A DNA stretch of 64,000 bases from Staphylococcus equorum (GTDB taxonomy: Bacteria; Bacillota; Bacilli; Staphylococcales; Staphylococcaceae), in contig NZ_LNNB01000019.1 in the NCBI RefSeq assembly GCF_001747895.1, forward strand, positions 1-64,000, in the 5' to 3' direction. The position numbers and the translations under genes are program-made. Shown here piece after piece: positions 44,853-54,470 of the stretch (position 1 is its first letter; the number at the start of each line of letters is the position of its first letter). The notes beneath the pieces were generated by a model. The model worked only from the letters and a program-made list of their open reading frames with translations, was not told the DNA's origin and did not search any database.

Positions 44853-45522
44853 TCAATTTTTATGGGTGATTGTACCTTATCTTTGCGTAGCTATTTTTTT
44901 AATTGGGCACATTGCACGATTTAAATTTGATCAATTTTCATGGACTGCTAAATCTAGTGAATTTATTGAAAAGAAACAATTGAAATGGGGCAGTCTCATG
45001 TTCCATTTAGGCATAATTCCCGTAGCTATGGGGCATTTTGTAGGCTTAGTTATACCTGCATCTTGGTTATCAGCAGTCGGTGTTAATGATCATTTGTATC
45101 ATATAGGAGCAGTGTATATTGGGAGTATATTTGGTATAATAACTATGATAGGTATGTTGTTGCTAACCGCACGCCGTGTAACTAAAAAGAACATTAGAAA
45201 ATTGAGTTCTGCCTCAGATATTATTGTGAATTTTTTACTTTTATTCATTGTTTTTATGGGCTGTTATGCTACTTTAGTGACAAATGCAACGATACCAACA
45301 TTTGATTATAGAGAGACAATATCAATATGGTTTAGACAACTATTTATGTTTTCTCCTGATGCTACTTTAATGACGCAAGTACCACTCGCGTTTAAGATGC
45401 ATATACTTCTAGGATTTGTGATTATGGCTTTTTGGCCGTTTACTAGATTAGTCCACGTATGGAGCGTGCCGCTAACTTATGCAAGTCGTAGTTACATTAT
45501 TTATCGAAAGCATAAAGTGTGA
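44845..45522 (+). CDS. narI: Respiratory nitrate reductase gamma subunit (cytochrome b)
   Basis: A 225-residue membrane subunit that takes electrons from menaquinol and holds two b haems. Five membrane segments; His pairs for haem lie in FHLGIIPVAMGHFVGLVIP (segment 2) and in KMHILLGFVIMAFWPFTRLV with VHVWSVPLTY after it (segment 5). AGAGGTGAAG before the ATG. Overlaps narJ by 8 nt and reaches the ribosome site of nreA. Confidence 0.93.
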   Translation: MFNQFLWVIVPYLCVAIFLIGHIARFKFDQFSWTAKSSEFIEKKQLKWGSLMFHLGIIPVAMGHFVGLVIPASWLSAVGVNDHLYHIGAVYIGSIFGIITMIGMLLLTARRVTKKNIRKLSSASDIIVNFLLLFIVFMGCYATLVTNATIPTFDYRETISIWFRQLFMFSPDATLMTQVPLAFKMHILLGFVIMAFWPFTRLVHVWSVPLTYASRSYIIYRKHKV

Positions 45523-45536
45523 ATGGAGGCGAAAGA

Positions 45537-45989
45537 TTGAGCCTATTATCTTTTAATGAACAAGTGAATTATCAAGCCGTTTTAGACACATTACGTATTG
45601 AAGAAGGTTTTGATTTTGCAGGATTGGCATTTTACAAAGATGAAAACCAATTTTCACCTATAAAATGGAATTATGTATCTGGAAGTACCAATGCTCGCTA
45701 TAAACTCATTGTGCTTAGAATAGGTAAAGGGATTGCAGGAAATGTGATGAAAACAGGTAAGCGAATGGTGATAGAAGATATCAATCAATTTCTCTTACCG
45801 AGCGAAAAACATAAATATCCAATCGTATTATGTGAACGGCTAACAGCAGTGATAGCAATACCATTATGGTATGAAAATCACGTTTATGGTGTGCTATTAT
45901 TAGGTCAAAGAAATAATAGACCACTACCTCAAACATGTCACTCTATTTCAATCGCAAATAAATTGGGTGTTTTTAATGAAGAAGACTAG
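45537..45989 (+). CDS. nreA: Nitrate receptor NreA (GAF)
   Basis: A 150-residue GAF-domain protein that binds nitrate and inhibits NreB autophosphorylation when nitrate is absent. Pattern: VNYQAVLDTLRIEEGFDFAG, YKLIVLRIGKGIAGNVMKTG, ERLTAVIAIPLWYENHVYGV then LLLGQR. Start is TTG 45537 with GGAGG 7 nt upstream; the ATG at 45522 is a poor alternative, ahead of that site. It begins 15 nt after narI in the same transcript. Confidence 0.88.
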   Translation: MSLLSFNEQVNYQAVLDTLRIEEGFDFAGLAFYKDENQFSPIKWNYVSGSTNARYKLIVLRIGKGIAGNVMKTGKRMVIEDINQFLLPSEKHKYPIVLCERLTAVIAIPLWYENHVYGVLLLGQRNNRPLPQTCHSISIANKLGVFNEED

Positions 45990-45998
45990 GTGATTTTT

Positions 45999-47033
45999 AT
46001 GAAAACGAATCAAATGGAAAATATAGACCAATTGTTAGTTCAATATTTTAATAATACGAGTGAAAAAATAGTATTTGTTGATAAACATGGTCAAGTGATA
46101 GCGATGAATAAAGCTGCTCATGATATTATTTCACCGGATAATGACTACCAAGAAATGACTAATACGATATGTAGTCGCTGTGATGGGTATACAAATGAGT
46201 ATGATTTACAATCATGTACAAATTGCTTTTTAGAAGCTGAGTCAGTAGGAAATACAAGTTTTCAAGTATTTATGAAAACGACGCGTGGTACAGTTGAGCC
46301 TTTTACAGCGACATATCAAACTATTGATGAAACAAAAGATATTAAAGCATTTACATTACAAAATGTTTCACCTCAAATAGAGCGTCATGATAAGATGTAT
46401 CAGCGAAAAATGATGCAAAAAACGATATCTGCACAAGAAAATGAAAGAAAAAGAATCTCACGTGAATTACATGACAGTCTCGTACAAGAAATGTTAAATA
46501 TCGATGTGGAATTACGGTTGCTAAAATATCATAGAGAAATGCAAACTTTGGTAGATAATTCTAAGCGTATAGAAGGATTAATGTCCAAATTGATAGATGA
46601 TATTCGTAATTTATCTGTTGAATTGCGACCGTCATCTTTGGATGATTTAGGTTTAGATGCAGCATTTAAAACCTATTTCAAACAAGTTGAAGCCAATTAT
46701 GGCATACGCATAGAATATCATTCTAACCTAGCTTCACATCGCTTTGATAGTGAGATTGAAACAGTCGTATATCGTGTTGTTCAAGAGGCGTTGTTTAACG
46801 CAATAAAATATGCCGGTGTAGATACTGTCGATATTGATTTGCATGTAAACGATCATAAATTAATTGCAGAAATTATAGATAGAGGTAAAGGCTTTATTAA
46901 AACAGATCAACCACAAGGTACTGGACTAGGACTTTATGGTATGAATGAACGCGCAGAACTCGTCAATGCAGAAGTAAGTGTTGATACACAAATTGATAGA
47001 GGTACGATCGTTACATTAGAAGTTCCAATATAA
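45999..47033 (+). CDS. nreB: Oxygen-sensing histidine kinase NreB
   Basis: A 344-residue cytosolic kinase. The PAS-like N-terminal domain carries Cys58-x2-Cys61-x11-Cys73-x2-Cys76, ligands of an oxygen-labile [4Fe-4S] cluster, one residue off the S. carnosus numbering. HisKA_3 dimerisation follows with His158 in [15 protein letters not shown], then the HATPase ([35 protein letters not shown]). With oxygen the cluster converts and the kinase turns off. ATG 45999 follows AGGTGA. Sits between nreA and nreC. Confidence 0.94.
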   Translation: MKTNQMENIDQLLVQYFNNTSEKIVFVDKHGQVIAMNKAAHDIISPDNDYQEMTNTICSRCDGYTNEYDLQSCTNCFLEAESVGNTSFQVFMKTTRGTVEPFTATYQTIDETKDIKAFTLQNVSPQIERHDKMYQRKMMQKTISAQENERKRISRELHDSLVQEMLNIDVELRLLKYHREMQTLVDNSKRIEGLMSKLIDDIRNLSVELRPSSLDDLGLDAAFKTYFKQVEANYGIRIEYHSNLASHRFDSEIETVVYRVVQEALFNAIKYAGVDTVDIDLHVNDHKLIAEIIDRGKGFIKTDQPQGTGLGLYGMNERAELVNAEVSVDTQIDRGTIVTLEVPI

Positions 47034-47051
47034 GGGAATAAGGAGAAATTA

Positions 47052-47708
47052 ATGTTGAGAATAGTGATAGCAGATGATCATGCTGTTGTGCGCACAGGAT
47101 TTTCTATGATTTTAAACTATCAAGAAGATATGGAAGTCGTTGGGACAGCAGCTGATGGTGTAGAAGCGTACCAGAAAGTAATGGAATACAAGCCAGATGT
47201 TTTAATTATGGACTTAAGCATGCCACCGGGTGAATCAGGGCTTATTGCAACAAGTAAAATTTCTGAGAGTTTTCCAGAAACTAAGATATTAATATTAACG
47301 ATGTTTGACGATGAAGAATATTTATTTCATGTATTAAGGAATGGTGCAAAAGGTTACATTTTAAAAAATGCGCCAGATGAACAGCTTTTATTGGCTATAA
47401 GAACCGTTTATCAAGGTGAAACTTACGTAGATATGAAACTCACAACATCGCTAGTGAACGAATTTGTTAACAATTCGTCTCAAGATACTCAAGCGAGTAA
47501 TGATCCCTTTAAAATTTTATCTAAAAGGGAAATCGAGATTTTGCCTTTAATTGCAAAAGGCTATGGCAATAAAGATATCGCTCAAAAGTTATTTGTATCT
47601 GTTAAAACGGTGGAAGCACATAAAACACATATCATGCAAAAACTAGACTTAAAAACGAAACCTGAATTAGTTGAATATGCAATGAAGAAAAAACTAGTCG
47701 ACTTTTAA
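47052..47708 (+). CDS. nreC: Response regulator NreC
   Basis: A 218-residue NarL/FixJ-type regulator. Receiver with Asp8/Asp9, phospho-acceptor Asp54 in [11 protein letters not shown] and Lys in [10 protein letters not shown]; LuxR-type HTH at about 150-210 ([20 protein letters not shown], then [18 protein letters not shown]). Phosphorylated by NreB, it activates nar, nir and narT at GC-rich palindromes. AAGGAGA before the ATG. Last gene of the transcript; strong terminator follows. Confidence 0.94.
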   Translation: MLRIVIADDHAVVRTGFSMILNYQEDMEVVGTAADGVEAYQKVMEYKPDVLIMDLSMPPGESGLIATSKISESFPETKILILTMFDDEEYLFHVLRNGAKGYILKNAPDEQLLLAIRTVYQGETYVDMKLTTSLVNEFVNNSSQDTQASNDPFKILSKREIEILPLIAKGYGNKDIAQKLFVSVKTVEAHKTHIMQKLDLKTKPELVEYAMKKKLVDF

Positions 47709-47732
47709 ATCACATAGATTCATCAATATAGT

Positions 47733-47788
47733 GTTAGCGCGAAAAATGATTATCCTATTCAGTCATTTTTTCGCGCTAACTTTTTTTA
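47733..47788 (+). terminator. Terminator of narGHJI-nreABC
   Basis: GTTAGCGCGAAAAATGA pairs with TCATTTTTTCGCGCTAAC (one bulge), then ttttttta. Confidence 0.88.
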
Positions 47789-47873
47789 TAAAAGATTTGT
47801 TTACTGTGCTGTGAAACTGAAATATAAAGTAATAATAATGGCTAATGAATATAGGGGAAACCACTCATTAACT

Positions 47874-47889
47874 TAAGGGATAATCCTTA
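47874..47889. promoter_or_regulatory. NreC-type palindrome of narT
   Basis: TAAGGGATAATCCTTA, with AGGG-N4-TCCT core, 205 nt before narT. A half-site-like TAGGGGAAACC is at 47852. Confidence 0.6.
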
Positions 47890-47906
47890 TGTTAATTTTT
47901 TCACAA
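47889..47906. promoter_or_regulatory. Rex-like box of narT
   Basis: ATGTTAATTTTTTCACAA matches TTGTGA-N6-TCACAA with two mismatches and directly adjoins the NreC palindrome. Confidence 0.45.
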
Positions 47907-48093
47907 TAATCATAAAATAAAAGTGTAGCCAGTATTTTGTAAACAAAAAGCATTTTTTAATTCGCTTATATTACACCAGTTTTAACTTTCATAAATATTA
48001 AATAATGCCCACATTTTTTGAATTATAGAGTAATTGCGAAATACTGGCTATTTAATCATTGAAATTAAATAGATGAAAATGAAGGTGAAATGA

Positions 48094-49260
48094 ATGAACA
48101 AAGCAAGTGGTGGTTTCCAACTTAGCTTACAAACGCTAAGTCTTGTAGTTGGATTTATGGCTTGGAGTATTATATCTCCATTAATGCCTTTTATCTCCCA
48201 AGATGTTAATATCACGGGGAATCAACTTTCAATTATTTTAGCAATACCTGTTATATTGGGTTCTATTTTAAGAGTGCCATTTGGATATTTAACTAATATT
48301 ATTGGTGCTAAATGGGTGTTTTTCTGTAGCTTTATTATTTTATTATTTCCTATTTACTTTTTAAGCCAAGCTCAAACGCCGGGCATGTTAATGGCTTCTG
48401 GTTTCTTCTTAGGTGTAGGGGGCGCAATTTTCTCAGTCGGTGTCACTTCAATACCTAAATATTTCCCTAAAGAAAGAGTAGGACTTGCTAATGGCATATA
48501 TGGTATGGGGAACATTGGTACTGCAATTTCTTCATTTTTAGCTCCACCTATTGCAGGTATGATTGGATGGCAAACGACAGTTAGAAGCTATTTGATTGTT
48601 ATTGTATTATTTGCAATTTTAATGTTTCTACTAGGTGATGCGAATGAGAAAAAAATAAAGGTGCCACTAGTTAAGCAGTCTAAAAAATTAATGAAAGATC
48701 TTAAGCTTTATTATTTATCATTATGGTATTTTATTACATTTGGTGCTTTTGTAGCGTTTGGATTATTTTTACCGAATTTTTTAGTTCAAAACTTTAACAT
48801 TAGTGAAGTAGATGCTGGTATTAGATCTGGTATCTTTATCGCGTTAGCCACTTTTTTAAGACCACTGGGTGGGATTTTGGGCGACAAATTTAACGCAGTT
48901 ATTTTATTAATGATAGATTTTGTATTTATGATTATAGGCGCAATTATTTTAGGATTTTCAAGTCATATATTATTGTTTACAATCGGTTGCTTACTTATTA
49001 GTATCTGTGCAGGTACTGGTAATGGTCTTGTATTCAAACTCGTTCCATTCTATTTTGCAAAAGAATCAGGAGCGGCGAATGGTATTGTTTCAATGATGGG
49101 CGGGCTTGGTGGTTTCTTCCCTCCAATTGTCATATCATATGTTACGATGATGACCGGTACGAGCCATTTAGCATTTATATTTTTAGCATTCTTTGGTGTT
49201 ATTGGCATCATTACCATGCTACATATCGTAAAAAAAGAAAATTTGAGACTGATTTCTTAA
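48094..49260 (+). CDS. narT: Nitrate transporter NarT
   Basis: A 388-residue major facilitator of the nitrate/nitrite porter family with 12 segments. Family blocks: [20 protein letters not shown], the nitrate signature-like [20 protein letters not shown] in segment 5 and a second one [20 protein letters not shown] in segment 11, plus [15 protein letters not shown] as motif A. It brings nitrate in (and probably nitrite out) for NarGHI. AAGGTGA lies before ATG 48094. Monocistronic, behind NreC/Rex-type sites; ended by a 22-bp hairpin. The 385-nt gap upstream holds only the nreC terminator and these sites. Confidence 0.92.
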   Translation: MNKASGGFQLSLQTLSLVVGFMAWSIISPLMPFISQDVNITGNQLSIILAIPVILGSILRVPFGYLTNIIGAKWVFFCSFIILLFPIYFLSQAQTPGMLMASGFFLGVGGAIFSVGVTSIPKYFPKERVGLANGIYGMGNIGTAISSFLAPPIAGMIGWQTTVRSYLIVIVLFAILMFLLGDANEKKIKVPLVKQSKKLMKDLKLYYLSLWYFITFGAFVAFGLFLPNFLVQNFNISEVDAGIRSGIFIALATFLRPLGGILGDKFNAVILLMIDFVFMIIGAIILGFSSHILLFTIGCLLISICAGTGNGLVFKLVPFYFAKESGAANGIVSMMGGLGGFFPPIVISYVTMMTGTSHLAFIFLAFFGVIGIITMLHIVKKENLRLIS

Positions 49261-49281
49261 AATAGGTGGAAATTAAAATTA

Positions 49282-49338
49282 AGATAACAAATAGCGCTAC
49301 ATTACCAACTTATGGAAATGTAGCGCTATTTGTTATCT
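49282..49338. terminator. Perfect 22-bp bidirectional hairpin
   Basis: AGATAACAAATAGCGCTACA (49282-49301, extending to 49303) pairs fully with its complement ending at 49338; between convergent narT and hsp20. Confidence 0.9.
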
Positions 49339-49346
49339 ATGAATGT

Positions 49347-49781
49347 TTAGTCTATTTCGATGTTTGATTTCGGTTGTTCTTTTTGCTCTTTTTTAGGCAA
49401 TGTTACAGTGAGTAAACCATTTTCATAAGAAGCTTTGATACTACTATCATCAACATTTTCAAATGGGAATTGACGGCTCAAATCACTGTGGTTACGTTCT
49501 TGGTGTAATGCACGTTTAGTGTCGTTTTCATCTTGAACTTCGACAGTTTGTTTACCTTCAATCGTTAGTAAATTATTTTCAAATTCTAAACTAATATTTT
49601 CTTTTTTAATACCTGGAAGTTCAGCTTCAACGATATAGGCGTTGTCTAATTCTTTAATATCTGATTTAATACTCTCAGTGCCAGGAAATTGTTCGAAAAT
49701 TTGTTTCCCAAAATCTCTGAATAAATCACCTGGATTTACATCGATAAACGGATTGTTAAAATTTTTATTTTCAAAAGTCAT
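49347..49781 (-). CDS. Small heat shock protein (Hsp20/alpha-crystallin)
   Basis: A 144-residue chaperone: short N-terminal arm (NNPFIDVNPGDLFRDFGKQI), alpha-crystallin domain (about 45-135: DNAYIVEAELPGIKKENISL, LTIEGKQTVE, SYENGLLTVTLPKK) and a short tail. It binds unfolding proteins without ATP. AGGAGAG before the ATG. The promoter carries a CtsR-type heptad repeat over the -35 region, so heat and protein-damage induction is expected. Confidence 0.92.
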   Translation of the reverse strand: MTFENKNFNNPFIDVNPGDLFRDFGKQIFEQFPGTESIKSDIKELDNAYIVEAELPGIKKENISLEFENNLLTIEGKQTVEVQDENDTKRALHQERNHSDLSRQFPFENVDDSSIKASYENGLLTVTLPKKEQKEQPKSNIEID

Positions 49782-49906
49782 GCTACATCTCTCCTCAGCG
49801 TAGTTTAATTGTTATATTTAATCGAATGGAATTGAAGTTTAAGTTATAAAAATTATAAAATTAAGGTGAACACCTAGTTTACCTTACAAATACATTATAA
49901 TAAAAT

Positions 49907-49923
49907 AGTCAAAGAAAATCAAA
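49907..49923. promoter_or_regulatory. CtsR-type heptad repeat on the hsp20 promoter
   Basis: AGTCAAA-GAA-AATCAAA on the plus strand, a direct repeat like the CtsR operator RGTCAAA-NAN-RGTCAAA with one mismatch. On the hsp20 strand it covers a -35 TTGATT that is 17 nt from TATAAT. Confidence 0.65.
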
Positions 49924-50160
49924 GTCAAACTATTAATCATTGTATTCATATTATTTTAGCATGAAAGTTGAAACATTTTAAAATGAAACGTTAGGATCTA
50001 GAGCCTGTTTTATAAGTAAGTATTTAGATAGTGTCGTTTTAGAAGTAAAGTAAAATAAGTGGGTATTGTAGTAAGTAGGATTAAAAAGAGGAGAGTCGAA
50101 GATAAAAATGTTATGTATGTATTACATTGTCCCATTTAACCTCAACAAACCCCATATGAA

Positions 50161-50601
50161 TTAAATATCTTTTGCGAAATGTTTATTAACAAATTTTTGC
50201 AATGTATCTTTTAAATCTATAGCTTCATCTATGTCCATGTCGAATTCACTAAAAACTTTTTTTGAAACTTTTGAAAGTGGTTCTTGCACGTTTGTCCCTT
50301 TATCAGTAAGTGCAATTTGTAAATTACGTTCGTCATCAATCTCACGAGTTCTTGTTACGTAACCTTTTTTCTCAAGTTTTTTTAACAAAGGTGTAAGTGT
50401 TCCAGAATCTAAAAAGACACGCTCACCAAGCGTCTTAATATTAATTTTTTCGTCCACCTTAATTGCGAGTAAAACGATATAACCTGTATATGTTAAATCA
50501 TACTCTTTTAAATGAGAAGTATACTTCTTAATTATTTCTTTAGAAGAAACATAAAATAGAAAGCATAGTTGCTGTTCCAGGTAGCTGTCCTTTTCCTCCA
50601 T
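50161..50601 (-). CDS. sarZ: MarR-family redox regulator SarZ
   Basis: A 146-residue winged-helix protein of the OhrR/SarZ group. It has the single redox-active Cys13 in [20 protein letters not shown], the HTH in [20 protein letters not shown] and the wing [20 protein letters not shown]. Close match to S. aureus SarZ in sequence and place (next to narT). It senses peroxide or thiol stress through Cys13 and affects virulence and metabolism. AAAGGGGTGA before the ATG. Single gene. Confidence 0.93.
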   Translation of the reverse strand: MEEKDSYLEQQLCFLFYVSSKEIIKKYTSHLKEYDLTYTGYIVLLAIKVDEKINIKTLGERVFLDSGTLTPLLKKLEKKGYVTRTREIDDERNLQIALTDKGTNVQEPLSKVSKKVFSEFDMDIDEAIDLKDTLQKFVNKHFAKDI

Positions 50602-51058
50602 TTAATCACCCCTTTTGAAATTTAACCATATTATGAACACCATTCATTGTCAAGGAACGGTTGCGCACCTCTATATATAGCTTTTTATACTATTTTTTAA
50701 CTATTATCTTATTAAATAAGTAAAAATTTAATGCTATAACATGCCGCACGTCTTAATTACCTTGAATTCATATAAAGATTATAGGCTTTAAATCAATACG
50801 ACTAACTTTGAAATGAGATTGATGTATTAAATGATATTAAGAAATGTTAACTTGATGTTTGTATTAATCTGAAATATAAGGAGATTTTGTTACAAAACAG
50901 TTATAACGCTTTATAATTGTATTATAATCAGTCATACTATTAATATTATGAATTTAAATGAGCGAGTATTAATGATTTGAGTAAGATATAACTTACATAT
51001 TAGGTTAATGACTTACTTTACTATAGAAAGATATCGCGTTAACTAGAGGAGATTATAA
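50602..51058. other. 457-nt AT-rich divergent intergenic region
   Basis: Between sarZ and the DUF3139 gene. Contains a TATAAT (50924-50929) and an inverted repeat GTAAG/CTTAC (50981-50996) on the plus-gene side. No small ORF with ribosome site, no RNA that I recognise. Confidence 0.55.
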
Positions 51059-51415
51059 ATGAAGACATTTTTTAAAGTTATGGGTGTATTAATTGTAGCG
51101 CTTATAATTTCAATTGTATTTTTCTTTGCCATGAGAACATACCAAGGGCATAAACATTTAGAATTAGTTGATCATTATATGAAAGATCAAAATTTGACAG
51201 AGAAAATTAAATCTGAAGAAACGCTGTACAGTGCTAAAAAAGGTTTGTTTTATAAAGAAGTCAAATTTAAAGATGATCCAAAACATACTTATGTAGTTCA
51301 ACCCATCAGTATGACTACAGGAATTGTAGTTCAAGGTTTTGATCCAGAGACAAATAAAGATATCAAAGGCGCTAAGCATAATGCATTTAAAAAAGATTAT
51401 AAAATTAAAGACTAA
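51059..51415 (+). CDS. DUF3139 membrane-anchored protein
   Basis: A 118-residue protein: one N-terminal membrane segment (VMGVLIVALIISIVFFFAMR), then a soluble outside part rich in Lys (HMKDQNLTEKIKSEETLYSA-like; YKEVKFKDDPKHTYVVQP). This layout is that of the DUF3139/YfjD-like proteins of staphylococci and bacilli. There is no lipobox, so it is held by its uncleaved helix. AGAGGAGA before the ATG. A terminator follows. Function unknown. Confidence 0.72.
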   Translation: MKTFFKVMGVLIVALIISIVFFFAMRTYQGHKHLELVDHYMKDQNLTEKIKSEETLYSAKKGLFYKEVKFKDDPKHTYVVQPISMTTGIVVQGFDPETNKDIKGAKHNAFKKDYKIKD

Positions 51416-51435
51416 CTAAGAAAATAAAAACGTGG

Positions 51436-51476
51436 ATAAACCAAGTGCTATAAAAGCATTTGGTTTTTCTTTTTAA
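51436..51476 (+). terminator. Terminator after DUF3139 gene
   Basis: AACCAA-TGCT pairs with AGCA-TTGGTT, then tttctttttaa. Confidence 0.65.
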
Positions 51477-51550
51477 GTGTTTTTTTTGACATAATATTTG
51501 TTCGTTAATTTCATTATTACTTGGTCTTTACGTAGATTATATCGATTTAA

Positions 51551-51597
51551 AAAAAGCAGTTAAATTTCCACTTAAGAAAATTTAACTGCTTTTATTT
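51551..51597. terminator. Terminator of the DUF4889 gene
   Basis: AAAAGCAGTTAAATTT pairs with AAATTTAACTGCTTTT across a 10-nt loop; runs of A and T on either side allow use on the minus strand. Confidence 0.8.
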
Positions 51598-51638
51598 TTA
51601 TGACGTAAAGTACTTTAGCATTTGCATAATCGCTTGGA

Positions 51639-51986
51639 TTACATGCCTTTCATGTCACCCATGTCATGAATTTTCATCATTAAGCCATGTGGCATATCGT
51701 CATGATCGATAACTTCCATTTCGCTATAAGTATCGTCACCTTCAGCTTTTACTAATTTAACAAAATCTCCGCTCTTAGGTGAAAATCCAGATTCAGAAGG
51801 TAACTTCACATCTTCTTCTATCTTTTTATCTTTTTCGCTGATTACTTTTTCAGCTGTTGTACTGTTTTCCATATAACCATAATAAGTCTCTTTTGGACCA
51901 CTAGACATCATCATAACGATTAAAACAATAGCAACAATTAACATCACTGAACTAATAACAATTGCAAACATTTTTTTGTTTTTCAA
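51639..51986 (-). CDS. DUF4889 membrane protein
   Basis: A 115-residue staphylococcal protein: one membrane helix after a Lys-rich start (KNKKMFAIVISSVMLIVAIV), then an outside domain with KETYYGYMENSTTAEKVISE and a Met/His/Asp-rich C-terminus (DHDDMPHGLMMKIHDMGDMK). That tail could bind metal, such as copper, but this is only suggestive. TTG 51986 is chosen: AAAGGAG is 9 nt upstream, and the frame further back has no site. Role unknown. Confidence 0.72.
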   Translation of the reverse strand: MKNKKMFAIVISSVMLIVAIVLIVMMMSSGPKETYYGYMENSTTAEKVISEKDKKIEEDVKLPSESGFSPKSGDFVKLVKAEGDDTYSEMEVIDHDDMPHGLMMKIHDMGDMKGM

Positions 51987-52142
51987 AGTTGAAATCTCCT
52001 TTATATCCGTTTCTTCTTTTATATCTGAAATGCTAAAATAATGCAATTATAAAGTGGATAATTATATTCGTTTTATAATAAATAGTACGATTTTAGACTT
52101 ATTTATAAGATAAGCTAATTTAAGTATAACATTGATTGCTAT

Positions 52143-54245
52143 TTAGGATGGTGAGATACGTATATACTTTAGCTCGTCATAATGAAGTTCAAACTCTAGA
52201 GGATTCGCTGTTCGTATAAATTGTTTTATCTCAGCTTTTGGCGTATTTGCTTGTTCTATATAATGCAAGAGTGTGCGTTCGATATAGGTTTCATTTAATA
52301 AAGGTGGTAAGGCGTAATCAATAAAACCATGTTCTCTGTTAAGTGTTTGTATAAATAGCATTGCCTTAGTAGGTAATACATGAGGTCTTAGGACAAATTT
52401 ATGTACTTCTTGTGGTGAAAAGCGATGTTTCAATGAATTAAATAATAATATGTGTATATTTTGAAAATCTTTAAAAACGATATAATTTTCATGAATTGAT
52501 AAAGGTTTGCCAATAAAAGGTTTTACAATTTGATATAGATACATTAAGGGCTCATATATTCCGTGACGATTCATTAATGCAATATCCATGCTATCTTTAG
52601 TCATTAATTCGTAACCTACGCCACACCCGCGATTGAGCATAATTAATATATGACACATTAAGTCAGCAGTTTCTAAAGGTGTATTTTCTTTATATAATTT
52701 AAAACACTTTTTGGTGAGTTTGGTATATACAAATTTAGAAGTGTGAATGTGTGATGCGTCAATGAGTTGGTTATAGTAATCAAAATAGCTCATTGAATGA
52801 TTAAACATATTACTTTTTTTATTAAGCAATGATTGGACATCTTTTTGTTCAATATCAATAAAGTAAAAATCAAAGTTAAATCTGCGTAATATATCAAATG
52901 CACTTTTTAAGGCATGCGTTTGTTTGATTACTCCTTCAACTGTTATAGCTAATTTTACATGTATATTTAAATCTTGTACTTTAATATATAAACGGTTAAT
53001 TTCTTTTAATGACAAATGTTCAGCATCGAAAAGCATTATAAAATTATAGTTAGATTGTTGTTGAGGATAATCATTTTTATATTTTAAAAATTGTAAGATG
53101 ATATCTTGAATAAATTTAAATTGATGACTAGATTTAATCTTAATTGCGATACCTACATTATTTGAAAACAATGAATCAATGAAATCAATCAAACCAGTGA
53201 AATTCAACTTTTCTAAAGCAAGCTTACTAATATTGTTAATCATTAAATAGGATTCGGATAAATCAGTAAAATTGAGATTGGTGTTTAAAGTTGATTGAAC
53301 TATGTCCATTAAGTCATCGATGTGAATAAAAAGCGTCGGTGTTTTTGCAATATCTTTGTAGGTTAATTGATCCAATTCGATATTGATTTGATTAGATGGC
53401 AATGGCTTTTCTACTGAAATAGATTCGAAATAGGGGATATAATTACTAACGTCTTCGTTAATTAGCTTAACAGGAATACGTTGTAATACCATGAACTTTT
53501 TCCTGTATTCATTAGGTGTCATATTCAAGTGGTTTTTAAATTGATGTGTATAATTTGGATAATGATTAAATCCCATATTTTCTGAGATGGTATGGATTGT
53601 CTCCTTACTATGTACTAATTCTGCTAAGGAGGCGGCTACCTTTAAGCTAGCAATATAATGTTTGAAACTTATGCCTAAGTATTTCTTGAACAAAATAGAG
53701 ATATACGGTGCTGATATATAAAAAGAATTAGAAATATCTTTTGAAAAAATAGGCTGAGTGATATGAGCTTTAATAAATACAGTGATTTTATTTAATAAAT
53801 TACTTTCAGATTGAATAGAAAGTACATAAATAAAATCTTGTTTAATTTTAGCTTCTTTATTTAAAATGGTAATAAGTTCAATGATATTTGAAGATTTCGT
53901 ATCGTTTAAGCGACTTAATTGCTCAATCATAGTTAATGTTAAATATTTGAGATATTCACTAGAATTTATCAATTTGAAATTATAATAACAATGAAAGAAT
54001 GATTGATCTATTTCCGCAAATTGCTGTACAGGTATTGTTAATTCAACAAGTTGTTCAGCGTTCGTTATTTGATATAAATCGCTATGATTGATAACGATAA
54101 GATTGCTGCCAACAGACTCATGTTTCCCATTGATTACGACGTCAAGTTGGTTATTTAAAGAAAATAACAAGATTACTCGGTCGATACAACGTCGTGTGTA
54201 TGTACTTAAATATTCATGAATACATAGTGTTGTACTTTCCATCAT
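52143..54245 (-). CDS. rsp: AraC-type regulator Rsp
   Basis: A 700-residue regulator, the length of S. aureus Rsp (about 701). Residues about 165-265 are the AraC double HTH: FIKAHITQPIFSKDISNSFY, ISAPYISILFKKYLGISFKH, HTISENMGFNHYPNYTHQFK, HLNMTPNEYRKKFM. The C-terminal 430 residues form a glycoside-hydrolase-like sensory region typical of the Rsp/Rbf group. In S. aureus Rsp represses surface proteins and boosts agr and toxin genes. ATG 54245 has AGGAG 8 nt upstream; the frame is open 61 codons further with no site. Position next to sarZ and scrA supports orthology. Confidence 0.88.
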   Translation of the reverse strand: MMESTTLCIHEYLSTYTRRCIDRVILLFSLNNQLDVVINGKHESVGSNLIVINHSDLYQITNAEQLVELTIPVQQFAEIDQSFFHCYYNFKLINSSEYLKYLTLTMIEQLSRLNDTKSSNIIELITILNKEAKIKQDFIYVLSIQSESNLLNKITVFIKAHITQPIFSKDISNSFYISAPYISILFKKYLGISFKHYIASLKVAASLAELVHSKETIHTISENMGFNHYPNYTHQFKNHLNMTPNEYRKKFMVLQRIPVKLINEDVSNYIPYFESISVEKPLPSNQINIELDQLTYKDIAKTPTLFIHIDDLMDIVQSTLNTNLNFTDLSESYLMINNISKLALEKLNFTGLIDFIDSLFSNNVGIAIKIKSSHQFKFIQDIILQFLKYKNDYPQQQSNYNFIMLFDAEHLSLKEINRLYIKVQDLNIHVKLAITVEGVIKQTHALKSAFDILRRFNFDFYFIDIEQKDVQSLLNKKSNMFNHSMSYFDYYNQLIDASHIHTSKFVYTKLTKKCFKLYKENTPLETADLMCHILIMLNRGCGVGYELMTKDSMDIALMNRHGIYEPLMYLYQIVKPFIGKPLSIHENYIVFKDFQNIHILLFNSLKHRFSPQEVHKFVLRPHVLPTKAMLFIQTLNREHGFIDYALPPLLNETYIERTLLHYIEQANTPKAEIKQFIRTANPLEFELHYDELKYIRISPS

Positions 54246-54470
54246 AAAAGCAACTCCTAATAGAAAAATGATTTGTTGAACAAATTCCATTATATAATAA
54301 AATGTTGTGAACAGTAATACTTTAAATATAAATGTTTTTGAATATAATGTTGTTATAACGATGTAAAAATTAAATATAGAACAACTTAAAATGAAGCGCG
54401 TATAAATTTTCACTATACAATAACGCATTTTTAATTCATATACGTATTATTTAGAGGAGGTTATTCATTT

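Noticed and set aside
50108..50164. Short ORF of 18 codons after AGAGGAGAG
   Set aside because: The ribosome site is 15 nt from the ATG, it runs into the sarZ stop from the other strand, and codon use is not gene-like.
54246..54428. Extended start of Rsp with a hydrophobic lead
   Set aside because: No ribosome site upstream; AGGAG is 8 nt before ATG 54245 and that length matches S. aureus Rsp.
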